From Plasmodiophora brassicae (Eukaryota > Endomyxa: Phytomyxea > Phytomyxea > Plasmodiophorida), in NCBI GenBank assembly GCA_036867785.1, contig CP145409.1, positions 1,054,001-1,118,000 of the forward strand: a stretch of DNA of 64,000 nt, in the 5' to 3' direction. The translations under genes were made by a program, and so were the position numbers. Below, piece by piece: positions 10,985 through 20,424 of this stretch; within the stretch, counting starts at the first letter, position 1, and each line of letters opens with the position of its first letter. The notes beneath the pieces are model-generated. The model was given only the letters and a program-made list of their open reading frames with translations, had not been told where the DNA came from and made no database searches.

Positions 10985-12479
10985 TCAAAAGTCGTTACCT
11001 CGACTTGTCCCAGACCGACCAGGCTTGACGGCAATGATCGTGGTATGCGGTGTCCCGATCTGTGCCAGAATTGCATTCTCGTGCGCCAAATCCATAAAGT
11101 TCTTCCAGACGTCGGGATGGGCCTCGCGGAACCTGCCCAGCGAATTCCAGTACATCAACGACAGCACCGTCGTCGACGCTTTGTTGAAGCAGTCGCTCGT
11201 TAGGATCCCTCGTTGGATCAAGTCGCCCTCGGAGCACCCGGACGGGAATTTGGCCCTGAAGAGGCGCAGCAGGGCGCCGTCCAGATTTACTTCGAATGGT
11301 GCGCTGGGTGCCAGGTACTGTGCGAATATGTCAAGCGCCATACGGGCGGTCCTCGTACTTGAGCTCTCGGTGAACGACCGTCGGTAATCCTGGACGGCCT
11401 TCCAGAACAGCAAATTCTCCAGAGCGAATTCCGATTCAAGCTGCTTCCTGTTAACGTACAAGTATCAGCACGAGCGCAAGCTCAGCAGTGGCGCCACCGA
11501 TTTCTGACTTGAACGTTGCGAAGCCTTCAGGCGTCGATAGGAACACTTCGAACAGGTCCACATCGTAGACGGCCTGGTCGAGAGCGCCCAACTGTTGTGA
11601 ATACGAGTGCCACACCGGAACATGAATAGCTCTGTCCACCGATAAGACTCCTCACATGGGCCAGCTACAGGTGCGGCCCCATTACAGTGTGAGCAGAACG
11701 ACAGAGACGAGTATGGCGACGACTGCGTTGACGCTGAGGATGTGCCCAGTGACGTCCATAAGCGATGGGGACGCGAACACATAGACGATGAGGCCGACCA
11801 GGGAGCAACAGCCCATCCGTTTCAAGCTCCGTTTGATGCCGAGCGCGTCCGACACGATCCGCAGCCGGAATGACAGGGTGATGATAAGGACCATGGATAT
11901 GCCCATCTTGTAGACGCCAATGTCCTCGAGGATGCGCGCGGGTGACGATGAGCTCCACGTTGTATCCATCTCGATCACAGTGAACAGAAATGGGTACCTG
12001 CACGTGTAGGCCACGGCGACGATCGTGTACACGATGGCATTGGCGACGACGTATGCGATACGTGGTCGACGGCCGAGCAGACCCTTTACAACAGCCAGCT
12101 GGCGAACGGCGCTTCTCATTTGGCCGGCGTCGTCTACGGATTGGGCAACCTTCAGTTGGTCCTGGGTCCTGTTGAACATCAGCCAGAGCGTCAGCGTGAC
12201 GATGGTGAACGTGTCAGTCGCGAGTAGCATGAAGGTCGCAGGGATAAACAGCATCCAGAACGTCGGCGTGTAGTCGATCAGGGCGTTCAGGACGGACAGC
12301 GACAGGGCGAAGATCCAAACGAAGACGCTGCCGGCCAGCATCTCCATGGGCAGGCGCTGCCGAATCGGCCACCGATCCATTCGAAAGTAAAACATGGCCA
12401 GCCCAATGCCACCATACGTAAACGTGGCTACACTCAGCACGATCCAGAAGATGCCCACGCCGTCGTCGTCATTGGCCAT
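10985..12479 (-). CDS. Type-A seven-helix RGS protein, copy 4
   Basis: Exons 12479-11686, 11631-11509 and 11447-10985 (459 residues). Introns are 54 and 61 nt, at the same positions and phases as the other copies. The N-terminus MANDDDGVGIFW is two residues longer than in copies 1 and 2. Seven predicted helices, with WPIRQRLPMEMLAGS between helices 1 and 2 as in all intact copies, lead into an RGS domain (FEVFLSTPEGFATF, LENLLFWKAVQDYRR). A role as membrane-tethered G-alpha GTPase activator is inferred from architecture. The 3' end lies about 120 bases from the 5' end of the pseudogene copy, so the array is head-to-tail. Confidence 0.88.
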
Positions 12480-12849
12480 TGAGGGATCCTCTTTAGTCGT
12501 TGAGTGGTACCCCGGGGATCACGATAAATAACACAGGGCAGGTATTGTGGTATTGGTTGCAATCAGGGTGGCATATCGTTGAAGATATAGATCGGCAGGC
12601 GCTACCGAGTCGGCTACCGGCCCCTCCGCCCGTAGAGTAGGGCCTGTCGTCCACGTCGATCACGTTGCAATCGGCGACCTTCTCCTACAAAGGTGGAAAG
12701 ATGGTGCCCCGGCGACCCATCCAGACGCCATGCCTGGTTCCACGATCCCGACACCGGACCTAGGCCCCATATTACCAGATGGCAAGGTGCCATGCTCCTC
12801 GGCACACACGTATATTGCCAGCTTTACGGGAGCGCCATTACACTCAGCT
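12480..12849. other. Spacer between RGS copies 4 and 5
   Basis: It contains the promoter side of copy 4, with a GGTACC-like element near 12505-12515 and an AT-rich ATTTATCG stretch about 40 bases upstream of the ATG. I see no exon. Confidence 0.4.
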
Positions 12850-14365
12850 TCATTCCTCGCCGGCTTGCTGCGTGTCCAGCGACTTGTTGGTTTCCGTCCC
12901 GCGCGGCTTCACAACGATCGTCATCGTATGCTGTGTCTCGAACTGGGCCAGGATTGCGTCCTCCTGGGCGCCGTGCATGAACTTCTCCCAGACGTCGGGT
13001 TGGGCCTCGCGAAACCTGCCCAGCGAATTCCAGTACATCAACGCCAGCACCGTCGTCGACGCTTTGCTGAACAGATCTCTCGTCAGGACGCCTCGTTGGA
13101 CGAGATCGCCCGCGCCGCATCCGGGCGCGAAGTTGGTCCTGAACAGGCGCAGCAGGTCCCCGTCCAGGTTCACCTCGAATGGGGCATTCGGCGCCAGGTA
13201 CTGCTGGAATATGTCCAGCGCCAACCGCGCTGACCGGGACGAGCTCTCGGCGAACGTTCGTCGGTAGTCCTGGGCGGCCTTCCAGAACAGCAGATTCTCC
13301 AGGGCAAACTCCAACTCCAGATGCCTCCTACGTGATCAACAAGGGATCAGCGAGACGTGCCGGGAGGGCGCGCGGCTGACACGTTTCCCGACTTGAACGC
13401 TGTGAACCCTGGGGTCGTACACAGGAACACCTCGAACTGGCCTATATTGCAGACGGCCTGGTCCAGCGCGCCCGGCCGATGCGAGTACGAATGCCGGACG
13501 GGGACATGGACCGATCTAATATACAACGGGTCACGATTGTCGATCGAGCGGGATGAATTGGAACGGCCGTTCCCTACAAGGTGATGACGATGACGCAGTT
13601 GATGACGGCGACGATGGAATTCACGCTGACGACGCCGCCGGTGAGCCCCGTTATGGGCCCGGTCACGAACACATAGATGACGACGCCGACCAACGAGGAA
13701 ATGCCAACCTGCTTCAGGCCGCGTTTGATGCCGAGCGAATCGGACACGATCCGCAGCCGGTACGACAGGAAGATGATCAGGAGCATGCAGACGCCCATCT
13801 TGTACACGCCAATGTTCTCCAGGATGGTGGCAGGTGACGTGGCATCCCAGGACAGGTCGCTCTCGACGAGCGTGAACAGCTCCGGGTACCCAGACGCGTA
13901 CCAGACCGCCACGACCGTGTACCCGACAGCGTTGACGACGACGTAGGCAATGCGCGGTCGCCGATTCAGCAACGCCTGAATGATCGTCAGCTGTCGAACG
14001 GCGCCGCGCAACCGGTCGGCGTCGTCGACGGACTGGACGATCTTCAGCTGGTCCTGCGTCCGGTTGAACATGAGCCACAGGGTCAGCGCCACGATCGTGA
14101 ACGTGTCCGCTGCCAGCAGCATGAACAGCTGCGAGATATACACCATCCAGAACGCGGGCGCGTAGTCCACGACGACGTTCATCGTCGCCAGCGACACGCC
14201 GCACAGCCAGGTGAACAGGGCGCCAGCCAGCACCTCCATCGGCAGGCGCTGACGAATCGGCCACAGGTCCATGCGGATCCAGAACAGGGCCAGCCCGACG
14301 CCACCGTACGCGAGCACGGCCACATCGGTCACGATCCAGAAGATGACCACGGCCGCGCCAGTCAT
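12850..14365 (-). CDS. Type-A seven-helix RGS protein, copy 5
   Basis: Exons 14365-13578, 13515-13393 and 13327-12850 (462 residues). Introns are 62 and 65 nt. Exon 1 has the same 788-nt length as copies 1 and 2. The acceptor of intron 1 ends TATTAG and that of intron 2 ends CACGTAG. Seven predicted helices are followed by RGS (FEVFLCTTPGFTAF, then LENLLFWKAAQDYRR). The C-terminal tail after RGS (about 35 residues, ending QQAGEE) is slightly longer than in the others. GC content looks higher than in copies 2 and 4. It is the most upstream member of the array by transcription direction. Confidence 0.88.
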
Positions 14366-14454
14366 TGTCCTCCCCCAAGGGGATCGGTACGCCCGACCAC
14401 GATCGTCTTAATAGGAAACTGTATTGCAACATCAGCAGCAGCAGCGGCCGCTGC

Positions 14455-16065
14455 TCAAAGCGCTTTGAAGGTCTGGGCGACGAACGCGCGATAGTCGAGG
14501 AGGTCGTCATTGTCAACAGCGCGGGGGATCGACGCCACCAGGTAGTCGTGGACCTCCTTCGGGAGCGCGCACGACGTCAGCTGATGGGTCGACAGGAACG
14601 CGCCGTTGTCGGCCAGCTGGGCGAACGACTCGGTGACTTCCTCGGGCGTGTCCCGGTCGGCGTACAGGTCCCCGAGGAACTTGTGGAACGCGTCCTTCGG
14701 CACGCCGCTGTCGGTCGTGATGCGGTCGACGAGCGCCTCGAACGCAGCCTCGGTCTTGAACGGGACGCCCAGCGAGTTGCACGCCGCCTTGAATTCGGGC
14801 TTCGACAGCAGGCCGTTCCTGTCGGCGTCGAAATGGGCGAACGTCGCCTCGAAGTCGGCGAGCTTGTCGGCGTGCGTCGAGTCGCGCTCCGCCTTCTTCA
14901 CGAACGTCAGGCGGTGCTGGCGCACCATGTCGGCGTACGACCGCTGGGCACCGTTCAGCCTGTCGAACGCCGCCTGGATCGCGTCCGACGACAGGTCGGT
15001 GGCGAACGGGGCGCGCCCGTTCACCCGGAGCTCGGTCTGGATCTCGGCCATGATGGCCTCCAGGTCCATCATCTCGGCGACCTTGCCCGGCTTCTCCGAC
15101 ACGACGAACTGGCGCAGGTCGCTGAGCAGGGCGAGGGTCCTCTCGACGGTGTCGACCTCGAGCTCGCGAAGCGTGACGCTGAACTTGCCGGCGGCCGAGT
15201 CGACCCAGGCGAGCAGGTCGCGCGCGCGACGCTCGTACTCGTCGCACCGGGCCGACATGGTCCTGGAGAACTTGGCGAACGCGGCGACGCGGTCGATGGC
15301 CAGGCGCCGGTGCTCCTCGGAGGCGAACCGGTGGAAGAACTCGGCGACGTACGTCATGACGGAGCGCTCGTCCGGGCGAGGCACGGCGACGATGTCGTCC
15401 ACGTCGAGCAGGCGGGGGATGTCCAGGTGCTTCTCGGCGACGGAGAAGGCGAGTTCGAGGTTGGCGGCCGCGTCGTTGCTGGCCAGGGCGTCGTCGTAGG
15501 ACAGGAGGTCGGGGCGATGGCGGTGGATCAGGGCGCAGAACGCCAGGCCGGATTTCCAGTCGCTGGAGAAGTTCTGCAGGTCCATGAGGTCGGCCTGGTT
15601 GACCTTGTACCCCTTGGTCTGCTTGCGGCACCATTGCAGGAGGCCTTCGCGGGCCGTCATGTCGTCGACCGAGATGCCCTTGATGGCGTACTCGAGGATG
15701 AACGCCCAGAGCATGCCGAGGACCATCTTCTTGTCGTGCTCGATCAGGTGGTGCGTCTTGAGGAAGTTCGTCTTCACGTTCGCGTCGTCGATCATCTTGA
15801 ACGCCAGCGTGATGTTGTCGATCCGGACGATGTCGGACGGGGCCGGCGTCGTCATCTTCGGGATCGACACGCCGAACAGGGCGTTGAGCAGGCGCGCCAG
15901 TACGATCCCGTCGTCGAACGCGCCGGCGACCTGGTCCTCGGGGATCGTGGCGAACCCGCGTCGACGCAGGTGGTTGTTCGCCCAACGCGTGAACGTCGTC
16001 GCCTGCATGCGCTCACGCTCGTCACGAAGCGCCTCCACGTTGCTGGGGCTGGACGGGGCTGACAT
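14455..16065 (-). CDS. ACTN: Short alpha-actinin (actin cross-linker)
   Basis: Single exon, 536 residues from the ATG at 16065 (the longer open frame begins with GTG). Two calponin-homology domains occupy about residues 20-240 (TFTRWANNHLRRRGF; LLQWCRKQTKGYKVNQ; WKSGLAFCALIHRHRPDL). One shortened spectrin-like rod segment follows to about 390, then C-terminal EF-hands with one canonical loop (DADRNGLLSKPEF). Vertebrate alpha-actinin has four spectrin repeats and about 890 residues. The reduced rod resembles short protist alpha-actinins and implies tight actin spacing. The classical EF loop suggests calcium sensitivity. Cytosolic/cortical actin cytoskeleton. Confidence 0.95.
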   Translation of the reverse strand: MSAPSSPSNVEALRDERERMQATTFTRWANNHLRRRGFATIPEDQVAGAFDDGIVLARLLNALFGVSIPKMTTPAPSDIVRIDNITLAFKMIDDANVKTNFLKTHHLIEHDKKMVLGMLWAFILEYAIKGISVDDMTAREGLLQWCRKQTKGYKVNQADLMDLQNFSSDWKSGLAFCALIHRHRPDLLSYDDALASNDAAANLELAFSVAEKHLDIPRLLDVDDIVAVPRPDERSVMTYVAEFFHRFASEEHRRLAIDRVAAFAKFSRTMSARCDEYERRARDLLAWVDSAAGKFSVTLRELEVDTVERTLALLSDLRQFVVSEKPGKVAEMMDLEAIMAEIQTELRVNGRAPFATDLSSDAIQAAFDRLNGAQRSYADMVRQHRLTFVKKAERDSTHADKLADFEATFAHFDADRNGLLSKPEFKAACNSLGVPFKTEAAFEALVDRITTDSGVPKDAFHKFLGDLYADRDTPEEVTESFAQLADNGAFLSTHQLTSCALPKEVHDYLVASIPRAVDNDDLLDYRAFVAQTFKAL

Positions 16066-16380
16066 GGCTTGTGGCACTGGACAGGGGGTTGAGTCGTCGG
16101 GGAAACTCGGTCGCTAGCGAAATGATGACCGTTGCCGGCAAACACCACACGCCGCGGGGGTGACCAGACCGGAATTAGCCACGCCAGGCCCAGCCGAATC
16201 TGCTTTTAGACCGAGGCGGCTGGCGGCCAGATCCCCGAATTAGGCACGCAGCGCTGGATGTACACGATAGGCGTCACGCCCGCTTCCGACAGCAACAACT
16301 ATACAGGGCCTGCTTAGCGGATTGCTATTCGTCCGAATCACGTGCGGGACAATGCTCTGTTGTGGACTGGACTTGCCACT
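16066..16380. other. Alpha-actinin 5' flank
   Basis: About 315 bases without an exon. It carries two copies of a near-identical motif, AATTAGCCACGC (16172) and AATTAGGCACGC (16237), related to the decamer next to the HSP70 TATA box but in opposite orientation relative to its gene. Confidence 0.4.
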
Positions 16381-17338
16381 TTAATGGGGCGTCGGGATGA
16401 TGGATGCGCCATGCTGCCGGGCATGGCGAACGCAGGCGCGAACCTCCTTGGGCATCCATCGATAGCTACAGACGCAGAGCGCCAGGATGTTGACGACCAT
16501 GTCGACCACGCCGCATAGGTCGCCGATCACGGCCAGGGGCGTCGGTTCGCCGCCGTACAGGAAATCGACCATCATGAAGAAGATCCCGGTCGACAGCGTA
16601 CAGGCCATGGCGATGGACGAACAGACGACGTTCTTGACGGCGACCTGGTACATATTCTGGCCCTCGCAGGCGATGTCGGTGCCGTTGTCGGGGCCAGCGG
16701 CGCCGGCGCGGGCACGGCTGTGCACGACGAGCGCTGTGTAGAACTTGTAGACCAGCGACGCGCCGAACGCGGCGACCGCAACGACGACAAGGACGGTGAT
16801 CACTGTCGGGTAGTACGGCAGGCAGAAGCCGGTGCTTGCCATGATTCTCCCCTCCGACAGGATCGCCGTCACGGTTGCAAACGGGACGATAGCGTATATG
16901 CCCAGTTGCAGGGCTCTCATCAACGGGGTCCCTGCGTCGCCCGGTGTCGCCAGCAGGACGCGCGCGTGCAAGAATTGCAGCGCGAACGCCATCTCCATGA
17001 AATCTGTGCTCGCCAATCAGTCCAGCGGAGGGGCGGGCGCGCCCCGGGCGCCATGCCTTACAGAGCACGCCGGACCATCGTGGCAGGAAGCCGCACGCGA
17101 TAGCATCGGCCTCTGGATCCCATCGCCTAGAGTACTGGGCGACGACGCCCGCGATCGACAGCGTCCCGCATACGACGGCGCCGTATTGGCAGGTGAGGAT
17201 CAGCGAGGCGTTGCGCCCGCCGCGATAGACGGTCACCGACGTGCAGGCCGCGATGCCCGCCAGAATCGCGACGGCGGCGGAGGCGACGATGACGACGGCC
17301 GTTCCAGTGGCTTCGTAATCCAACGCGACCGGCACCAT
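16381..17338 (-). CDS. Orphan seven-transmembrane protein (receptor-like)
   Basis: Two exons, 17338-17062 and 17003-16381, joined over a 58-nt intron with a good GTAAGG donor (17061-17004). The join gives VLYFMEMAFALQFL and 299 residues. I count seven hydrophobic segments, roughly at residues 12-35, 50-73, 92-112, 125-145, 160-185, 212-238 and 246-268, with a short cytoplasmic-looking tail. There is no DRY or NPxxY motif and I recognise no family. The layout resembles a small seven-helix receptor, and it lies about 2 kb beyond the type-A RGS array. Function is unknown; receptor-like is a topology statement only. Confidence 0.75.
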
Positions 17339-17544
17339 ATAGCGCGACTGGGTCAGCGCGCGTACCCGGTGTACGTACCCCACTGGGGATCGTGTGTGCC
17401 ACCATCCGAACCTATCCAGTGGTCCTGTCGGCCCAGAGGTCGACCGGTCCGGGCCCTGCCAGTGGATTCCCGACTCCAGCGCCTGGGGGTTCGAAATGCA
17501 TTGTTCATTGGGATAGTAAGGGAGAGCGCAGGAGGCAGACCAGC

Positions 17545-18126
17545 TTAGGCCTGTGGCTCGGAGGCCTGGTCGACGCTGACGAGGACGTTTCCGGGGGCGA
17601 CGACGGGCGCAACAGCTGGTTTCTGGTCGGGAACATCCACGATCGGCTTCGTGTCAGGAATGTCGGCGGCAGACGGGTCCACGCCGTGTTCGTCCTCGTC
17701 GTGGCTGGCTTCCTCGTCGGGGTAATAGCATCCGATATCGTCGCAGATGACGTCCTCCTCGTCCTCGTACAGTGCCCCTCCGTCGCCCTCTCCTTCGACA
17801 TAGTCGTCGTCGTATTCATATTCGCCTTCTTCTTCGTCGAAGAACACGTCGTCATCGTTGTCATCGTACAGCTCCTCGTCTTGGTAGTCGTAGTCTTCGT
17901 CGCCGAGTTCGTCATTGACGGCCGCTTGGACTTGCTCGAGGTTCGGGTCTCCATCGTGCGACGGTGCGACCAGGTCCTCCTTCAACGACGACGAACTGTC
18001 GTGGCCGGCGGCGCCACTCGAGCCGATGTCATCCGCCACGACGGCCGCCTTGTCCGACGAATGGACGAAGGTGATGGCGAGCAGCGGGACGAGCGCGCAG
18101 ACGACGAGGAAGCGAGCGTTGATCAT
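17545..18126 (-). CDS. Secreted, extremely acidic low-complexity protein
   Basis: 193 residues from the ATG at 18126, which has a strong GCCGCC context; an upstream ATG at 18150 is in frame. Residues 1-23 are a classic signal peptide (MINARFLVVCALVPLLAITF). The mature part contains long Asp/Glu/Tyr runs (about residues 65-140) and two spaced cysteines (ICDDIGCYYP). A Pro/Val-rich tail follows. Such proteins can bind calcium or cationic partners, but I recognise no family. It is transcribed divergently from the small tail-anchored gene at 18223. Confidence 0.7.
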   Translation of the reverse strand: MINARFLVVCALVPLLAITFVHSSDKAAVVADDIGSSGAAGHDSSSSLKEDLVAPSHDGDPNLEQVQAAVNDELGDEDYDYQDEELYDDNDDDVFFDEEEGEYEYDDDYVEGEGDGGALYEDEEDVICDDIGCYYPDEEASHDEDEHGVDPSAADIPDTKPIVDVPDQKPAVAPVVAPGNVLVSVDQASEPQA

Positions 18127-18222
18127 GGCGGCAAAGGCAATTATGACCATATACAGCTAGACCGTACCCCATGGAGGTGGCACTCTCGGCGACCGTACTA
18201 CATAGTAAGCGCCAATGCTATA

Positions 18223-18420
18223 ATGGCAGAGCAACCGCCGCCAGGTACCACCGTTGGCCGGAGGGGGACGCGCCGCCCCACAAATTGTCACACGTTGAGT
18301 GGCGTCGGCGCCGTCGCAGACATGAAGGTCGACACCGTCGTCGCCGTGATCAGCTTCGTCCTGGTCGTGTCAAGCGCCTACCAGGTGCTACAGGCCGCCA
18401 TCCAGACGTCGTCCGCATAG
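18223..18420 (+). CDS. Small tail-anchored membrane protein, possibly Sec61-beta-like
   Basis: 65 residues from the ATG at 18223. The N-terminus is Pro/Gly/Arg-rich (PPPGTTVGRRGTRRPT). A single hydrophobic helix (TVVAVISFVLVVSSAYQVL) lies near the C-terminus, preceded by MKVD. Length, N-terminal GTxVG-like segment and a (L/M)KV(D/G) step before the helix recall Sec61-beta of the ER translocon, but the usual WRFYTDD-like block is missing. The identification is therefore tentative; it could be an unrelated small membrane protein. Confidence 0.45.
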   Translation: MAEQPPPGTTVGRRGTRRPTNCHTLSGVGAVADMKVDTVVAVISFVLVVSSAYQVLQAAIQTSSA

Positions 18421-18565
18421 CCGTCCGGGTCCCCAATGATGAACCATTATTGCCAGCACTGCGTCACAACCTATCATGGCATGTTCATTGTAGACTTTGG
18501 CCAGTAACCACCACCGACCGTCCACTGCATGCCAGGTGCACGAATGGACGCGGGCACGCTGCGTA

Positions 18566-19682
18566 TCAGGGCCTCAGGCACAGCTTCCGTAGCCAGCCGG
18601 ACAACGCCTTCTTCACACGACGCGTGGTACTGGCGGGCCGACGGGCATCCCGAAGCAATCGGATGATGTCATCATGTCCGAACCTGGTTGTCAGGCGCAG
18701 CGGTGTCTCCCGTTTGTCATCGCGGGCGTCGATGTCGATCCCGGGGGCGTTCAGCAGCAATTCGACGATGGCGGTCTGCCCGGTCGTCACAGCATAGTGC
18801 AACGGCGACAGCAGCGAGACGTCCCGAGCGTTGACGTCGACCCCGGGCGCTTTGAGCAGCAACTTGACAATTGTACTGTGGCCCATCACTGCCGCCAAGT
18901 GCAGTGGTGTCTCTGAGAAGATGTGTCCGCGTGCGTTGACATCGATGCCATGTACTTTCAGGAGTAGCTCGACAACCGTTTCCTCGTTCTTCACAACGGC
19001 CCAGTGCAACAGATTCAAGTGGGGGGACCATTCAGCGCGATTGACGACAGTGGCGTTGCCCGGATGCACGAGAAGACCAAGAACCTGCCTGGCAATTGCT
19101 TTCTGCTCATTCGTATCGGCCATCTCATTAAGCCTGGACGTGCTCTGGGCTTTGTACAAAAGCAACCAAAAGCAATTCGTCGGTAGAAACTCACGCATCG
19201 CCCGGATATCGGCCCAGGAGCGCCCCGCAGCGATCACGTGAATGAGCGATTGCACGATAAGGTAATCTGCGGCTTCCAAGAGTCGACACTGGTCTTCCAG
19301 CGCCATCGCGCCGATGCTATCTCGGGCCAACTCGGTGGCGCGGCCGGTCTGATATGGTCCAGTCAGCGATTGTCGCTGAAGATCAGCAAACAATGGTATA
19401 TCGTACCTTATCGTCCGTGACGTTGTTCATGTACTCCACAATCGGTTCCAGCTCGACATTGGCAACATTGGGGACAGGAACGGGGTCATCGCTTTCGCCA
19501 ACATCACTGATCAGGTGATGCAGCACCTGGGACTGAGCAACGGCGGTCGACGTGTTGATGCGATGCAGAACGCCATCACTGGAGCGGAGCACGACAGAAT
19601 CAATACCATTGCAGAGAAGGCCGATGATGATGACGATGGACGCCAGTACGGGACAGACGCCTGTGCGATTGCTGATGGGCAT
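18566..19682 (-). CDS. SKP1/POZ-like domain plus ankyrin repeats, N-terminal signal or anchor
   Basis: Exon 1 is 19682-19407 and exon 2 is 19375-18566 (361 residues). The intron is only 31 nt with donor AAG/GTACGA; a 46-nt alternative with donor GTCACG keeps the frame. Residues 1-30 form a hydrophobic signal peptide or anchor (LASIVIIIGLLCNG). Residues about 32-90 match the SKP1/POZ fold (SSDGVLHRINTSTAVAQS; PVPNVANVELEPIVEYM). After the join come the SKP1 dimerisation-like helices (LLEAADYLIVQSL), then four or five ankyrin repeats (TPLHLAAVMGHSTIVKLLLK) to the end. SKP1 normally works in cytosolic SCF ubiquitin ligases; the secretory N-terminus points outside the usual place. Confidence 0.78.
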
Positions 19683-20424
19683 GGCGGCGTGTAGACCACC
19701 AGCTCGTGTTGGCGAGTCAAATACAATTTGAGGAGCAATGGCTTGCAGGCGGACTCCGCGGTTTCAGGGACCACGCGGCCACGCCCCACGGACTTTGGCC
19801 GGGTTCCGCCACTGGGGCTCTGCTATTTATGTTTTGCAACCTCCCTGGGCACCACGGGGTATGTTGGTACCTGCAGGCATCCTTCCGTTTGCTACATACA
19901 ATTTGCCAAATCGAAATAGCTGGCAGTTGGCAGTTGCCAGGGTTCAAGATCCCCGCGTACGACTTTCGTTATGGAACTCCCTGTACGGGGATTCTTGAAC
20001 CAGCTGGATCAGGAATGGGCAGGCGTGCTTCAACCCGGCGCTGTCAGGCTGTCTCCTTCCGAACCCGGTGACGTCACCGGTCCGAAGGCATGAAACTCGC
20101 ATACTGATAGCACGGCATGCTTGTTGGGGACACAGATCTTGTCTTTCGGTCTCCCACCGGGTAAGAAGGCGCGGTACCATCTCTTCAGAACATGTGTGAG
20201 CTGCTGTGGCAGTCTGCCAATGGTTCACAGGTCTGCCGTAGATGATGGGGGCAACTTGTTCATTTACTAGCAGTCAAAGCAGAACGAACGTGTACGTACC
20301 TTTACAGCGTCCCGACGTCTTCGCGTTCAAGACTGGCTAAGCGATATACAGAGACAGGTAGCGACCCAACCGCATCACCGTCTGATCATTGAACCAGTAA
20401 ACTATATTACGGCGCTGATGTGCA
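19683..20424. other. Gene-free spacer of about 740 bases
   Basis: No supported exon. It holds the inverted repeat at 19938-20004 and a directly repeated TGGCAGT just before it (19921-19940). Confidence 0.4.
19938..20004. repeat. Inverted repeat, arms about 20 bases, short loop
   Basis: GGTTCAAGATCCCCGCGTAC (19941-19960) pairs with GTACGGGGATTCTTGAACC (19983-20001) with one or two bulges. CCAG/CTGG extends the outer stem. The loop is about 22 bases. One arm resembles a tRNA T-loop, but no acceptor, D or anticodon arms surround it. Confidence 0.55.

Noticed and set aside
13347-14516. 389-codon minus-strand frame overlapping RGS copy 5
   Set aside because: It is in a different frame from the clear seven-helix reading and is Arg/Gly/His-rich. 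Only its last part coincides with the real second RGS exon.
14365-16062. 565-codon plus-strand open frame
   Set aside because: It is exactly antisense to alpha-actinin. Strong third-position GC bias opens the opposite frames; the product is Val/Arg/Gly-rich with no domain.
19941-20001. Possible tRNA because of GGTTCAAGATCC
   Set aside because: No acceptor stem, D-arm or anticodon arm fits around it; the sequence is better explained as a simple inverted repeat.
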